DNA of 64,000 nt from Candidatus Epilinea brevis (GTDB lineage Bacteria; Chloroflexota; Anaerolineae; Epilineales; Epilineaceae). Where the stretch lies: NCBI GenBank assembly GCA_016710785.1, contig JADJUE010000002.1, positions 620,001-684,000 on the forward strand, in the 5' to 3' direction. Position numbers and translations under genes: made by a program. Positions 8,974 to 17,865 of the stretch are shown piece after piece. How positions within the stretch are numbered: the first letter of the stretch is position 1; each line of letters starts with the position of its first letter. The notes under the pieces were generated by a model that saw only the letters and a list, made by a program, of their open reading frames with translations, was not told the origin of the DNA and ran no database searches.

Positions 8974-9690
8974 TCAGCGCCCGCCCCCGGCGACGACCGC
9001 CACCCGACCCATGGCCCGCCAGCGCCGGGCAAAGGACTCACGGTCGATCCAGCGCATGTCCTTCGAGGAGCGACCCGGATCGGCCACGCCCCAGCCGCGC
9101 TCTGGATCTTCGGCAAGCAAGACCACATAATGGGCCCATGGCTTGGGTGTCCAGGCCCCGTACAGGACGACGATGCCCAGGCCCGCCGCCAGCCAGCCGC
9201 GAAGTTCGGCCTCTGTGCAGCCGCGTTGCCAACGGGCACGCATCCCATACAAGCCCAGGGCATCCACCAGCCCCCAGGGAAAGGTGGAGAAGCCGGGGAT
9301 GCGACGCAACAGGGGCAGGAAGCCCCACAGGCCGCGCCAACGCGGGCGGTCCAACTGGCGGGCAAGGCCGGAGGGATCGACGCTGCCGCCGGTCAGACCG
9401 TGAACCAACATCGCAACGGTGAAAGGGCCGCAGTCATTGGAGTCACCCTGAAAGCAGTGGCCTGCCAGAACGCTCTGGCTGTGCACGGCGGTGACGGCGC
9501 GACCGGGTACGCTGGCCGTATGGCTGGGGGATGTCTGCGACACGATGTGTGGCTCCGGGGGGGCAAGAAGGGAGTCAATTGTAGGTCGCGATGGGCTGTG
9601 GACCACGTCGAAGCTCTGCCCAAGTGATCTGCGAGGAACAAGCCGGACCCTCGAAACACGGCTACTGCGAACCCCCATGTTCCTGGGCAC
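8974..9690 (-). CDS. C39-like papain-fold cysteine peptidase
   Basis: A 238-residue protein whose C-terminal two thirds resemble the C39/C39-like peptidase fold. Cys87 lies in QGDSNDCGPF, His187 in PWAHYVV and Asp204 in GVADPG, in the family's order (Cys, His, Asp). Such domains cleave double-glycine leaders or other peptides. The first 70 residues are poorly structured and rich in Ser, Pro and Arg, with no convincing signal peptide, so the true start may be internal. It is a single gene converging on the E3 gene and back to back with the FKBP gene. The substrate is unknown. Confidence 0.7.
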   Translation of the reverse strand: MPRNMGVRSSRVSRVRLVPRRSLGQSFDVVHSPSRPTIDSLLAPPEPHIVSQTSPSHTASVPGRAVTAVHSQSVLAGHCFQGDSNDCGPFTVAMLVHGLTGGSVDPSGLARQLDRPRWRGLWGFLPLLRRIPGFSTFPWGLVDALGLYGMRARWQRGCTEAELRGWLAAGLGIVVLYGAWTPKPWAHYVVLLAEDPERGWGVADPGRSSKDMRWIDRESFARRWRAMGRVAVVAGGGR

Positions 9691-9797
9691 CGATGCGCTG
9701 GACCCTCGCCCCTCGCCCTCCAGCTGATTGCATGTATCATCTGCGTCGCTGAACCTTTTCGGCCGGCCGCCGGATCCAGGATACAGGGGGAATCCAG

Positions 9798-10133
9798 ATG
9801 AAGACTGCGACAGGGCTGGAGTACACGGAAACCACCAGAGGGACGGGTGAGCAGGCCGTGGCCGGCAAGACGGTCGCTGTCCATTACACCGGCACCTTTC
9901 CGGATGGCCGGGTCTTCGATGACTCGAGGCCGAGAGGCGAGCCGATTCGCTTCGTCCTCGGCCAGGGTCAGGTCATCAAGGGCTGGGACGAGGGCATCGC
10001 CCTCATGAAGGTGGGCGGGAGGGCGCAGCTCATCGTCCCGCCGGCGCTGGCATACGGCGCGCGCGGCGCCGGAAATGTCATTCCTCCGAATGCCTTCCTG
10101 CACTTCGACGTTGAGTTGGTGGCGGTGAACTAG
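9798..10133 (+). CDS. FKBP-type peptidyl-prolyl cis-trans isomerase
   Basis: Compact 111-residue single-domain FKBP that speeds proline isomerisation during folding. Family motifs are VAVHYTG, DDSRPRGEPIRF, VIKGWDEG, PALAYG and the final HFDVELV. AGGGGGAATCC precedes the ATG. There is no signal peptide, so it is probably cytoplasmic. It stands just upstream of the Pro-rich secreted vWA proteins, but no functional link is shown. Confidence 0.93.
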   Translation: MKTATGLEYTETTRGTGEQAVAGKTVAVHYTGTFPDGRVFDDSRPRGEPIRFVLGQGQVIKGWDEGIALMKVGGRAQLIVPPALAYGARGAGNVIPPNAFLHFDVELVAVN

Positions 10134-10341
10134 GACCGCGTTCGGCACCCGAAGTTCACCGCCAGCGCGCGGCGCCGATGGACCGGTCATGGCTGAAACC
10201 TTGTCCAAAGCTGAGAGGCTCGCGCGTTCTTATCCTCTGGAATCCCAAGGCGGCCCGTTCCGCCTCGTCTCGCGGTCAGGTCCGTCGCGCGCGATCTCGC
10301 GGCCCCGACCTGACTCCCACCACCCTTCAGGAGCCAGCACC

Positions 10342-12291
10342 ATGATTCGCCACCCACGTGTCCGTTTCGCTGCCCTGGCAGGCCTGCTCCTGGGCCTGGG
10401 CGCTCTGGCCGGTCTGCAAATGCCCACCGACGGCGCGGCTGCGGCAGGTCGGTCGGTCCCGGCCGTCCTGGCGGCGTCACGCACCGGGCGCTGCTCCGGC
10501 ACGATCTCCGCTACCCTCGGCACCGGGGAGACCACGGTCTGCGCCGGAACCACCGTCAGCCTGACCCTCTCGCCCTACTGCCCCATCTGTCCCGGTGGCA
10601 TGCACGTGATCTTCGTTCACACGGACACGCCGCAGGCCCGCTGGCAAGAGTCTGAGAGCCGCAAGGTGCTGGATGACATGGAGCGCTGGGCCGCACGCTA
10701 CATGGACGCCGGCACCAAGCTCAAGGCGGCGGTGGTGGAGTACGACAACGGTGGGGCGCAGACCCAGGCCCGCCTCACGGACAACATGAACACCGTCCAT
10801 GGCCAGCTGATGGCGGACACCACCTACAACGCGCGGGGCAAGGCGGTTGATGCCGCCAAGCTGGCCTTGCGCGAGCTGGACCAGGCCCGCCGCGGTACCA
10901 AGGAGAGCCCTTGCGAAGTGGTGATCATGTACGCCTACACCAAGAGCCATTATCAGGACCAGCGGGCCATCCTGCTCGACGCGGCAGACATGATCAAGGC
11001 CAAGGCCAAGCTGATGGTAGGCTGCCCCATGGACCCCGGTTCCTGGTACTGCCGCGGGCCCGAACCCGAGATGCCCACCAGCCAGCGCTACTTCACCAAG
11101 TTCAGCGAAAGCGGCCGACTGCGGCGGATGGTGCAGGACGAGATGGCCAACTTCCCCAAGGGCGCCGACGTGCGCAGCATGTCCCTGAGTCAGGTGCTGC
11201 CCGCCGGTCTGGCCTATGAGAGCGGATCGGCGACGGGCGGCGATCCGGCCATCGCCAGCGGCGCGGACGGCCAGACGGTCCTCTCCTGGTCCTGGACCGC
11301 CCCGAAGACCATGCAGAGCTACAGCGTTACCTACCGCGTGAAGTCCGAGACGCCGGCCAGCTACCCGGTCCGCGGCGAGGCGGTGATCATGGACAGCGGC
11401 CGCCTGACGCAGAAGCTGCCAGTGCCGGAACAGCTGCTGGCTGTGGCGCCCGCCATCTGCTTCACGCCCACGCCGGAGCCTCCCACGGCGACCGCCACCG
11501 CCACCGAGTTGCCGCCCACGGCCACCGCATCCGCTACCGCCAGCGTGACGGCCTCAGCCACGCCTGTCCCCACGGCCACGCTGACGCCGACCCCCTCCCG
11601 CTACACCATCTACCTCCCCTTCCTCCATTGGGAGAAGACCATCTGCGTGCCGGAGTCGGTCTATGCCGACGTCATCCTGGTGCTGGACATGTCCACCAGC
11701 ATGTACCGCACCACACGCGAGGGCGGGCGCAGCAAGCATGAGGCGGCCTTGGGCGCGGCGCGGTCCTTCCTCGACCTCCTTTCCTGGGCGGCCGACAACG
11801 CCGGGGGCCACGACCAGGTGGCCGTCGTCGGCTTCAACGATCTGGCTTGGACGGCCTCATCTCTGGGCTCCGACCAAGCCATCGCCCTACAGGCGCTGGA
11901 GCAACTGCCGGGGCGCATCGCCCAGGGCACGCGGCTGGACCTGGCCCTGTACCAGGCCCGGGACGCGCTGCGGGCCGGGCCGCGGTTGTCGACCAACCGG
12001 CCCACGGTCATCCTGCTGACCGACGGCCTGCCCAACCGCGTGCCGTTCGGACCGGGCAGCGAGCAGCCGGGCTGCCCCGACCAGGAATGCACCGTGCTGC
12101 GCGCCGCCGCGCAGCTGAAGGCCGACGGCACCCGCCTCTTCACCATCGGCTTGGGTGAGGACGACGATGTCCTGCAGGTCCTGCTGCGCGGCGCGGCATC
12201 GCAGGCCGGCGACTTCTTCTTCGCCCCCGACGGCGACGACCTGGCGGGCATCTACCGCCAGATCGCCGGGCGGATCACCGAATGCCCGTGA
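10342..12291 (+). CDS. Secreted double-vWA protein with Thr/Pro linker and LPFL motif
   Basis: The 649 residues start at ATG 10342, preceded by CAGGAG. The frame is open further upstream (to 10189), but only this start gives a proper signal peptide (about 1-36). A Cys-rich lead-in (Cys51, 67, 80, 83) is followed by a vWA-like domain (about 88-275) whose metal site is degenerate: HTDTP replaces DxSxS. A beta-sandwich-like stretch follows to about 362, then a Thr/Pro/Ala linker (374-420) and the motif YLPFL (424-428). The second vWA domain is canonical (DMSTS, 449-453), begins after Cys435 and ends at the C-terminal Cys648-Pro. It is presumably an exported adhesion or scaffold protein. No ligand can be inferred. 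Confidence 0.8.
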   Translation: MIRHPRVRFAALAGLLLGLGALAGLQMPTDGAAAAGRSVPAVLAASRTGRCSGTISATLGTGETTVCAGTTVSLTLSPYCPICPGGMHVIFVHTDTPQARWQESESRKVLDDMERWAARYMDAGTKLKAAVVEYDNGGAQTQARLTDNMNTVHGQLMADTTYNARGKAVDAAKLALRELDQARRGTKESPCEVVIMYAYTKSHYQDQRAILLDAADMIKAKAKLMVGCPMDPGSWYCRGPEPEMPTSQRYFTKFSESGRLRRMVQDEMANFPKGADVRSMSLSQVLPAGLAYESGSATGGDPAIASGADGQTVLSWSWTAPKTMQSYSVTYRVKSETPASYPVRGEAVIMDSGRLTQKLPVPEQLLAVAPAICFTPTPEPPTATATATELPPTATASATASVTASATPVPTATLTPTPSRYTIYLPFLHWEKTICVPESVYADVILVLDMSTSMYRTTREGGRSKHEAALGAARSFLDLLSWAADNAGGHDQVAVVGFNDLAWTASSLGSDQAIALQALEQLPGRIAQGTRLDLALYQARDALRAGPRLSTNRPTVILLTDGLPNRVPFGPGSEQPGCPDQECTVLRAAAQLKADGTRLFTIGLGEDDDVLQVLLRGAASQAGDFFFAPDGDDLAGIYRQIAGRITECP

Positions 12292-12333
12292 ACCGGGACT
12301 GAGGCTCCGGTCCCCGTCCCGGATTCCCCTATG

Positions 12334-12361
12334 CGCCGCGGCCCGTCAGCGGGCCGCGGCG
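12334..12361. terminator. Bidirectional terminator hairpin between convergent genes
   Basis: A perfect 12-bp GC stem (12334-12345 with 12350-12361) and a TCAG loop lie between the convergent vWA and lipoprotein genes. The right half overlaps the last codons and stop of the lipoprotein gene. There is no T run, so its strength as an intrinsic terminator is uncertain. Confidence 0.6.
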
Positions 12362-14715
12362 GGGACAGACAGCGACCGGCGCAGTTCCAGGCCCTGGTCG
12401 CGCCAGACGACATCGACCCGTCGGACCAGATCCGGCGGGGCGATGGCCTGGCCGGCGGGTGGGCGCAGCGCATCCAACCGCCACTGGCCCGCCCGGTCGG
12501 CCGTCACGGCGTAACGCAGCGGCGGCTCGCCTGCAGCAGTCAGCAGCTCGACGTCCAGCAAGGCTCCGGCTGGCGCTTCACCGGACACGATGCCGTCTGC
12601 GTCAAGCACCAGGCTCAGTGCCGGAAGCGTGACGTCGATCAATGGCCTCCGGCGGCCCAAGGCGATCACGGTGATGCGATCGCCGGACGCCAGGCTCGCC
12701 GTCGCGCTGTCCACGGCCAGTTCCGCGGTGAACAGGCCGGTGGCGCCCACCAGCAGCATCCGGCTGGGGTCGGCGAGCGGCGATCCCCGGCGGTCGACCG
12801 CGACCGTGAAGCCGTCGCCGCGCGGCAATGTGCCCTGCACCGTGGGCTCGCTCAAGGCGGCGACCACCGTCGGGCCGCGGAAGCTCCGGCGCAGGTTGTG
12901 GCCGCTGGCCAGGGTGCTGTAGACCTCCCCCTTCGCCCCGGGCGCCATGGGCGGGAGGCCGTCGGGCAAGGCCTCGCCATCCTCGCTCATCGACCACAGT
13001 CCGGCAGCCGAGAGGGAATACGTGCCGTCGGCACCGCCGCGGGTGCTGGCGTCGGGGAAGGGACTCTCCGGCTCGGCCAGTCCGACCGTAGCGCCCGGCG
13101 GCGCGTTGCCGACGACCAGGCCACGCTCCCCGCCTTGCCAGCTAGCGGTCAAGGGCAACACCTTGGCCTCCAACACCTGCGATCCGATGCTGGCGCGCAC
13201 GACATCGCCGGTTCGGATGGGCATCGGAGCGCCATCGGTTCCCTGCAGGATCAGGCCCAGGTTGCCCGACCAGGGCCCGCCGCCGGCGGCGCGGGCCACG
13301 ACGCGGTCTTCGCGCCGCAGCTCTAGTTCTGCGCGCAGCTCCCACAGGGTCTGTACCTCGACGAAGGCGGCGCGCGGGTCGCGGCCCGACCCGTCCCCCG
13401 GCTCCAGGTACAGCATGGGCACCTGCTCGCAATGGTAGAGCTGGTCGCCATCGGGCAGGTGGGTGGTGATGTAGAAATGGGTGGCCGGATGCAGGCCGTG
13501 CTCCGGCGCCAGACTCCAGGCGCCGTCCGGACCCACCGCCGACTTCGGGGTCTCGGTCTCGCCGGGTCGCCAGGGATTCCAGACGGTGAAGTCCAGGGAC
13601 GCGGCCGCGGGGCCGCGTCCGGTCAGCCGCTCGGTGGCCAGATCCCAAGCCACAGCGAACTCGGGCACGGTCACTTCGAGGCGCGTCACGCCGTCGTCGG
13701 CCAGCACGGTGTCGCCGGGTCGCGGCTTCACTCGCCGACCGTCTGCGGCAAAGAGCCAGGTGCTGAACCCGCCGTCATCTCCGGCGCGGGCGATGCCTCG
13801 GCCGGCCCGGTCAGCAGGACCGCTCAGGCTCAGCGTGATCGCCGCTCCGGGCTCCAGGTTGCCGGTGATGTCCCCGGGATGCAGGGAGACCCGCAGGTAG
13901 GGCGCCCGGCGCGGCCAGGCCAGGTTCCAGCGTTCGGCACGGCTGCGCAGGCTGAGGGTGACAGCCTGGCCGCCCTCGATGGTTTGAGGGTCGAGCGGGA
14001 ACGCGCCGGCTCCCGCCGGTCCGGCGCGAGCGGCGGTGGTGGGTAGGGCGGTTCGCGGCGCATCGGTCGCTGTTGCGGTGGTCAGGGCGGTCCCGGGCGT
14101 CACCTCCGGCGCGTCCGGGCCGGTTTCGGGGTCCAGGACGAAGCGACCGCGAGGCAGATCCAGGGTTCGTTCGATCGTGCGCAGGCGGATCCCGTCAGCT
14201 TCGGTCGCCGGGAGCAGGACCAGGCGATCGGCGGCGCGGTCGAAGGACAGCCGCAATCCAGGCAGCCGCAGCACCTCGCGGCGCTCGCCGCCCGTCTCCA
14301 ACCACAACCGGTCCCCCGGTCGCAAGGGGGTCGCCTCGCCGGCCTCATCCTCGAGCCGCGCCTCCCAGCCTTCGCCTCCGTCCGAGCGCACTTCGGCCGC
14401 GCCCTTGGCCTGGCCGGCAGCGTCGCGCAACAGGGCACGATCGGGCAGCTCGGCGCCCGGCCAGCGCTCGCCGCGGATCAGGTGGTCGCCGATGGTGATC
14501 GCGAGGCGGCCGGCAGGCAGTCCAACGGGCGGGAAGGTATCGGTTGCTGCGACGCTCGCGGTCGGTGGTTGGGACGTGGGCGGCCGCCGATTCACGCAGG
14601 CCAGGCTGGCGGTAGCCACAAGGACCAGCGCAGCCGCAACCATCGTGGCCCTGACGGTGGATGGGAAGGTGGTCGGATCGGCGGAAGGCTGTTGGGGACT
14701 CATGGGCGACAGCAT
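12346..14715 (-). CDS. Large repeat-built lipoprotein of unknown function
   Basis: I do not recognise a named family. The 789 residues begin with a lipoprotein signal (hydrophobic 25-39, Cys40 after SLA) and a Thr/Pro-rich spacer. The rest is beta-rich and shows four related units: a Gly-Asp turn near 134, 334, 503 and 678, followed 15-25 residues later by a V-x-P or L-P strand and then by G-x-x-P. Units 3 and 4 are clearest (GNAPPGATV and GEAPAGALL). This looks like tandem Ig- or carboxypeptidase-regulatory-like domains on the cell surface. ATG 14703 is an equally good start. It reads in the same direction as, and downstream of, the tandem vWA genes (73-base gap). Confidence 0.65.
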   Translation of the reverse strand: MLSPMSPQQPSADPTTFPSTVRATMVAAALVLVATASLACVNRRPPTSQPPTASVAATDTFPPVGLPAGRLAITIGDHLIRGERWPGAELPDRALLRDAAGQAKGAAEVRSDGGEGWEARLEDEAGEATPLRPGDRLWLETGGERREVLRLPGLRLSFDRAADRLVLLPATEADGIRLRTIERTLDLPRGRFVLDPETGPDAPEVTPGTALTTATATDAPRTALPTTAARAGPAGAGAFPLDPQTIEGGQAVTLSLRSRAERWNLAWPRRAPYLRVSLHPGDITGNLEPGAAITLSLSGPADRAGRGIARAGDDGGFSTWLFAADGRRVKPRPGDTVLADDGVTRLEVTVPEFAVAWDLATERLTGRGPAAASLDFTVWNPWRPGETETPKSAVGPDGAWSLAPEHGLHPATHFYITTHLPDGDQLYHCEQVPMLYLEPGDGSGRDPRAAFVEVQTLWELRAELELRREDRVVARAAGGGPWSGNLGLILQGTDGAPMPIRTGDVVRASIGSQVLEAKVLPLTASWQGGERGLVVGNAPPGATVGLAEPESPFPDASTRGGADGTYSLSAAGLWSMSEDGEALPDGLPPMAPGAKGEVYSTLASGHNLRRSFRGPTVVAALSEPTVQGTLPRGDGFTVAVDRRGSPLADPSRMLLVGATGLFTAELAVDSATASLASGDRITVIALGRRRPLIDVTLPALSLVLDADGIVSGEAPAGALLDVELLTAAGEPPLRYAVTADRAGQWRLDALRPPAGQAIAPPDLVRRVDVVWRDQGLELRRSLSVPAAAR

Positions 14716-14788
14716 ATGCCCAGCTCGGCTGTCAGGTCAACCCGGGCGCTGTTGGGCGCTAGGGCGCCGCCCCCCTCTTGTCCTATCG

Positions 14789-16219
14789 TCAAGGGCAACC
14801 GCACTTGAACGCCAGCCCGTTGAACAAGGGATGCCAGGGCTTGCCGGGATCCTTGATGCCCAAACTGCGGCGAGGCAGGTCGAAGCCGTTGAAACGGCAG
14901 AGCAGGGTCCAGCCGTCAACGTCCGCCGGCTGAGCCAGGGCGTCGGCGATGACCGCGGCCGGCACGCGGGCGGCCAGGCCCGGGCAGACCTGCGGCGCGG
15001 GGGTGGCGGTGACCACGGGCGTGCGGGTGGGGCGGTCCGTGGGGCTGGGGCCGGGGGTGATGCTGGGCGTCGCCGTGCGGCTGGGAACGGCGGTGGCCGA
15101 GGGCAGGGGGGTGGCCGAGGGCAGGCCGGCGGCGTCCACGACCTCGATGCTGGGAATGGTCAGGCCGAAGTTCAGGATCCCGCCCTCGGCATCCAGCAGC
15201 TGTCCCTCCGCGATCTCCGCCGCGGGCACCAGGCCCAGGGCCAGCGGCTCGGCCCACAAGGTGATGCGCGCCGGGGCCGCCCCGCTCGGCAGCAGCCAGG
15301 ACCAGCCGGCTTCGCCGCTGGACTGGGCAGCCGGATCCACGGGGCTGGCGTGGTAGCGCAGCTTCACGCCAGGCTTGAGCCGTACCGCGAACATGGGCCG
15401 TTGGAGATCGGCGAAGGCCTTGGTGATCCCGCCGAACAGGCCCTGCAATCGGGTGAGGTCGTCATCCACGTAGAAGGCCCATGACGGACCGAAGGCCAGG
15501 CCGTCCAGGCAGACGGCGTCGGCCGTGGCACCGAGAGCCACCGTCAGGACGATGATCCCCTGGCTGCGCAGGTTCGCGGCCGTGGCGGCGGACCTGGTGC
15601 AGGTAACCGAGGTGTCGGCGTCCGACACCAGGACCATGAACTCGCGGATGGGGACGTCGGATGCCATCCCCACCCGTCCCACGGTCAGCACCCTCCGCCC
15701 CTCGATGAGGCCGCGCTCGATGGCGGTGTCCCCGTTGGGCGAGATCTTGCCCAGGCAGGCGTTGACCCGACCCTCGTCGTTCGTCAGCACGCAGAGGGTG
15801 GTCGCCACCGAGTTGAAGGTCACCACGCCCACCATGGCGTCCGGATGCTCTGTCAGGCGCAGCCCACGCACGAAATCCTTGAGCGCAAGCTGGGTTTGCC
15901 GGATGCGTGCGCCGTACATGGAGCCGGAGGCGTCGATGACCAGCACGATGTGCACGGGGGCGGCGGCTTGCGCCGGGCAGGTGGCCCGCAGGTCCAAGGT
16001 CAGCTTGCTGGCGTAGCCCAGTGGCCGGCGCAAGGGGGCGGCGCCCAGGGTGGTGTTGACCATGCAGGGGCTGGGGGGCCGGGGCGTGGCCGAGTGCGGC
16101 GCGCCCTGCGCCCGGGCTGGGGCGGAGGAAGCTGCCAGGACAAGGATCCCCGTATACAGCAGGGACACGAGGCCGGACGCGAAACGACGACGCAGGTGGA
16201 GGTAGCGCTGCTGGCCCAT
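14789..16219 (-). CDS. Secreted vWA protein, tandem copy A
   Basis: The 476 residues have a signal peptide (about 1-38, ending ARAQG), a short Cys-containing lead-in (Cys52, Cys81), a canonical vWA domain (about 88-270; DASGS 96-100) and a beta-rich segment to about 375. A Pro/Thr/Ser linker (about 378-415) and a Cys-rich tail of about 60 residues follow, ending KCGCP. The metal-site Ser and Thr in later loops look intact (NGDTAIERG, VLVSDAD). It is roughly 80% identical to the copy upstream, and nearly identical at both ends. GGGAGAAC precedes the ATG. It is probably surface-exposed and metal-binding, with unknown ligand. Confidence 0.8.
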   Translation of the reverse strand: MGQQRYLHLRRRFASGLVSLLYTGILVLAASSAPARAQGAPHSATPRPPSPCMVNTTLGAAPLRRPLGYASKLTLDLRATCPAQAAAPVHIVLVIDASGSMYGARIRQTQLALKDFVRGLRLTEHPDAMVGVVTFNSVATTLCVLTNDEGRVNACLGKISPNGDTAIERGLIEGRRVLTVGRVGMASDVPIREFMVLVSDADTSVTCTRSAATAANLRSQGIIVLTVALGATADAVCLDGLAFGPSWAFYVDDDLTRLQGLFGGITKAFADLQRPMFAVRLKPGVKLRYHASPVDPAAQSSGEAGWSWLLPSGAAPARITLWAEPLALGLVPAAEIAEGQLLDAEGGILNFGLTIPSIEVVDAAGLPSATPLPSATAVPSRTATPSITPGPSPTDRPTRTPVVTATPAPQVCPGLAARVPAAVIADALAQPADVDGWTLLCRFNGFDLPRRSLGIKDPGKPWHPLFNGLAFKCGCP

Positions 16220-16241
16220 GGTGTTCTCCCAACATCGTTGC

Positions 16242-16264
16242 GTCCCCGCTCATCCGACGGGGAC
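16242..16264 (-). promoter_or_regulatory. Leader hairpin before vWA copy A
   Basis: Perfect 7-bp stem (GTCCCCG with CGGGGAC) and a 9-base loop end 22 bases before the start codon, just upstream of the ribosome site. It is identical in the second copy. It could act as a translational control element, a 5' stabiliser or an operator. Confidence 0.45.
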
Positions 16265-16389
16265 GGTGGCGGCTGCTATCTCAGAGTCCGACCGTCTGGC
16301 CAGCGTATTAACGCGGGGCGCGCCGAATGTGGACAGCGGCGTGCGGGGACATATCAAGTCGCGCCGCGGCACCTGCCGCGCCCGCCCTG

Positions 16390-17820
16390 TCAGGGGCAGC
16401 CGCACTTGAAGGTCAGCCCGTTGAACAGCGGATGCCAGGCCTTGCCCGGATCGGTGAGGCCTAGGTTGCGACGGGGCAGGTCGAAGCCATTCAAACGGCA
16501 GGGCAGTGTCCAGCCGTGAACAGCCGCCGGCTGGGCCAGGGCGTCGGCGATGACGGCGGCCGGCACGCGGGCGGCCAGGCCCGGGCAGACCTGCGGCGCG
16601 GGGGTGGCGGTGACCACGGGCGTGCGGGTGGGAGGGTACGTGGGGCTGGGGCCGGGGGTGATGGTGGGCGTCGCCGTGCGGCTGGGAACGGCGGTGGCCG
16701 AGGGCAGGGGGGTGGCCGAGGGCAGGCCGGCGGCGTCCACGACCTCGATGCCGGGAATGGTCAGGCCGAAGTTCAGGATCCCTCCCGCGGCGTCCAGCAA
16801 CTGTCCCTCGGCGATCTCCGCCGCAGGCACCAGGCCCAGGGCCAGCGGCTCGGCCCACAAGGTGATGCGCGTCGGAGCCGCCCCGCTCGGCAGCAGCCAG
16901 GTCCAGCCGGCATCGCCGCTGGACTGGGCTGCCGGATCCACAGGGCTGGCGTTGTAGCGCAGCTTGCCGCCGGGCTTGAGCCGGATCGCGAGCATAGGCC
17001 GTTGGTGATCGGCGAGGGCCGCCGTGATGCCGCCGAACAGCCCCCGCAAGCGGGTGAAGTCGTCCTCCACGTGGTAGGCCCAGGCCGGACCGAAGGCCAG
17101 GCTGTCCAGGCAGACGGCTTCCGCCGTGGCGCCAAGGGCCACCGAGAGGAGGACCACCTCCTGGTTGTGCACCTTCGCGGCCGCGGCGGCAGGGAGGATG
17201 CAGGAAACCGAAGCGTCGGCGTCCGACACCAGGACCATGAACTCGCGGATGGGGATGTCGGATACCATCCCTGCCCGACCCGCGGTCAGCACCTTCAGCC
17301 CTTCGATCAGGCCGCGATCGATGGCCGTGCCCCCGTTGGGCGAGATCGCGCCCAGGCAGCTGTTGACGCGACCCTCGTGGTTGGTCAGCTTGCAGAGCGT
17401 GCTCGCGTTGGAGTTGAAGATCACCACGCCGACCATGGTGTCCGGATGGTCCGCCAGGCGCAGCCCGCGTACGAAGTCCTTGAGCGCAAACTGTGTCTGC
17501 CGGATGCGTTCGCCGGCCATGGAGCCTGAGGCATCGATGACCAGCACGATGTGCACCGGGGTGGCGAGTTGCGCCGGGCAGGTGGCCTGAAGACCCACGG
17601 TGAGCTTGCTGGCGTAGCCCAAGGGGATGCGCCCTGGGTCGGCGCTGAAGGCGGTGGTCACCGTGCAGGGGCTGGGGGGCCGGGGCGTGGCGGTGGGCGG
17701 CGCGCCCTGCGCCCCTGCTGGGGCGGAGGAAGCAGCCAGGACAAGGATCCCCGTATACAGCAGCGACACGAGGCCGGACGCGAAACGACGACGCAGGTGG
17801 AGGTAGCGCTGCTGGCCCAT
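16390..17820 (-). CDS. Secreted vWA protein, tandem copy B
   Basis: Paralogue of the downstream 476-residue protein, with the same length and layout: signal peptide, two-Cys lead-in, vWA domain with DASGS, beta-rich segment, Pro/Thr linker and a Cys-rich tail ending KCGCP. Differences concentrate in the vWA core and the loops after the metal site, for example the segment about 195-245. The first 40 residues, the linker and the tail are almost unchanged. This pattern suggests recent exchange between the copies or selection for a variable face. An upstream region of its own suggests separate transcription. Confidence 0.8.
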   Translation of the reverse strand: MGQQRYLHLRRRFASGLVSLLYTGILVLAASSAPAGAQGAPPTATPRPPSPCTVTTAFSADPGRIPLGYASKLTVGLQATCPAQLATPVHIVLVIDASGSMAGERIRQTQFALKDFVRGLRLADHPDTMVGVVIFNSNASTLCKLTNHEGRVNSCLGAISPNGGTAIDRGLIEGLKVLTAGRAGMVSDIPIREFMVLVSDADASVSCILPAAAAAKVHNQEVVLLSVALGATAEAVCLDSLAFGPAWAYHVEDDFTRLRGLFGGITAALADHQRPMLAIRLKPGGKLRYNASPVDPAAQSSGDAGWTWLLPSGAAPTRITLWAEPLALGLVPAAEIAEGQLLDAAGGILNFGLTIPGIEVVDAAGLPSATPLPSATAVPSRTATPTITPGPSPTYPPTRTPVVTATPAPQVCPGLAARVPAAVIADALAQPAAVHGWTLPCRLNGFDLPRRNLGLTDPGKAWHPLFNGLTFKCGCP

Positions 17821-17842
17821 GGTGTTCTCCCAACATCGTTGC

Positions 17843-17865
17843 GTCCCCGCTCATCCGACGGGGAC
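17843..17865 (-). promoter_or_regulatory. Leader hairpin before vWA copy B
   Basis: Same 7-bp stem and 9-base loop as before copy A, at the same distance from the start codon. Confidence 0.45.

Larger units (their letters stand above)
14789..16374. repeat. Tandem duplication, unit A (gene plus upstream region)
   Basis: This unit and the next (16390-17975) are direct repeats with a period of 1,601 bases, each comprising a 476-codon vWA gene and about 155 bases upstream. The upstream parts differ at only three positions by my alignment. Confidence 0.9.

Noticed and set aside
10189..10341. Upstream extension of the vWA protein at 10342
   Set aside because: It would bury the signal peptide behind 51 polar residues. 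ATG 10342 has a ribosome site and places the signal at the N-terminus.
11464..11600. Repetitive Thr/Pro/Ala coding stretch, similar in look to a short array
   Set aside because: Codon-level repeats of a linker with no spacers. Not a CRISPR array.
16250..17854. Open frame of 534 codons overlapping vWA copy B in another frame
   Set aside because: Copy B in its own frame has a signal peptide and an intact vWA domain. The alternative is Arg/Gly/His-rich and exists because of base composition.
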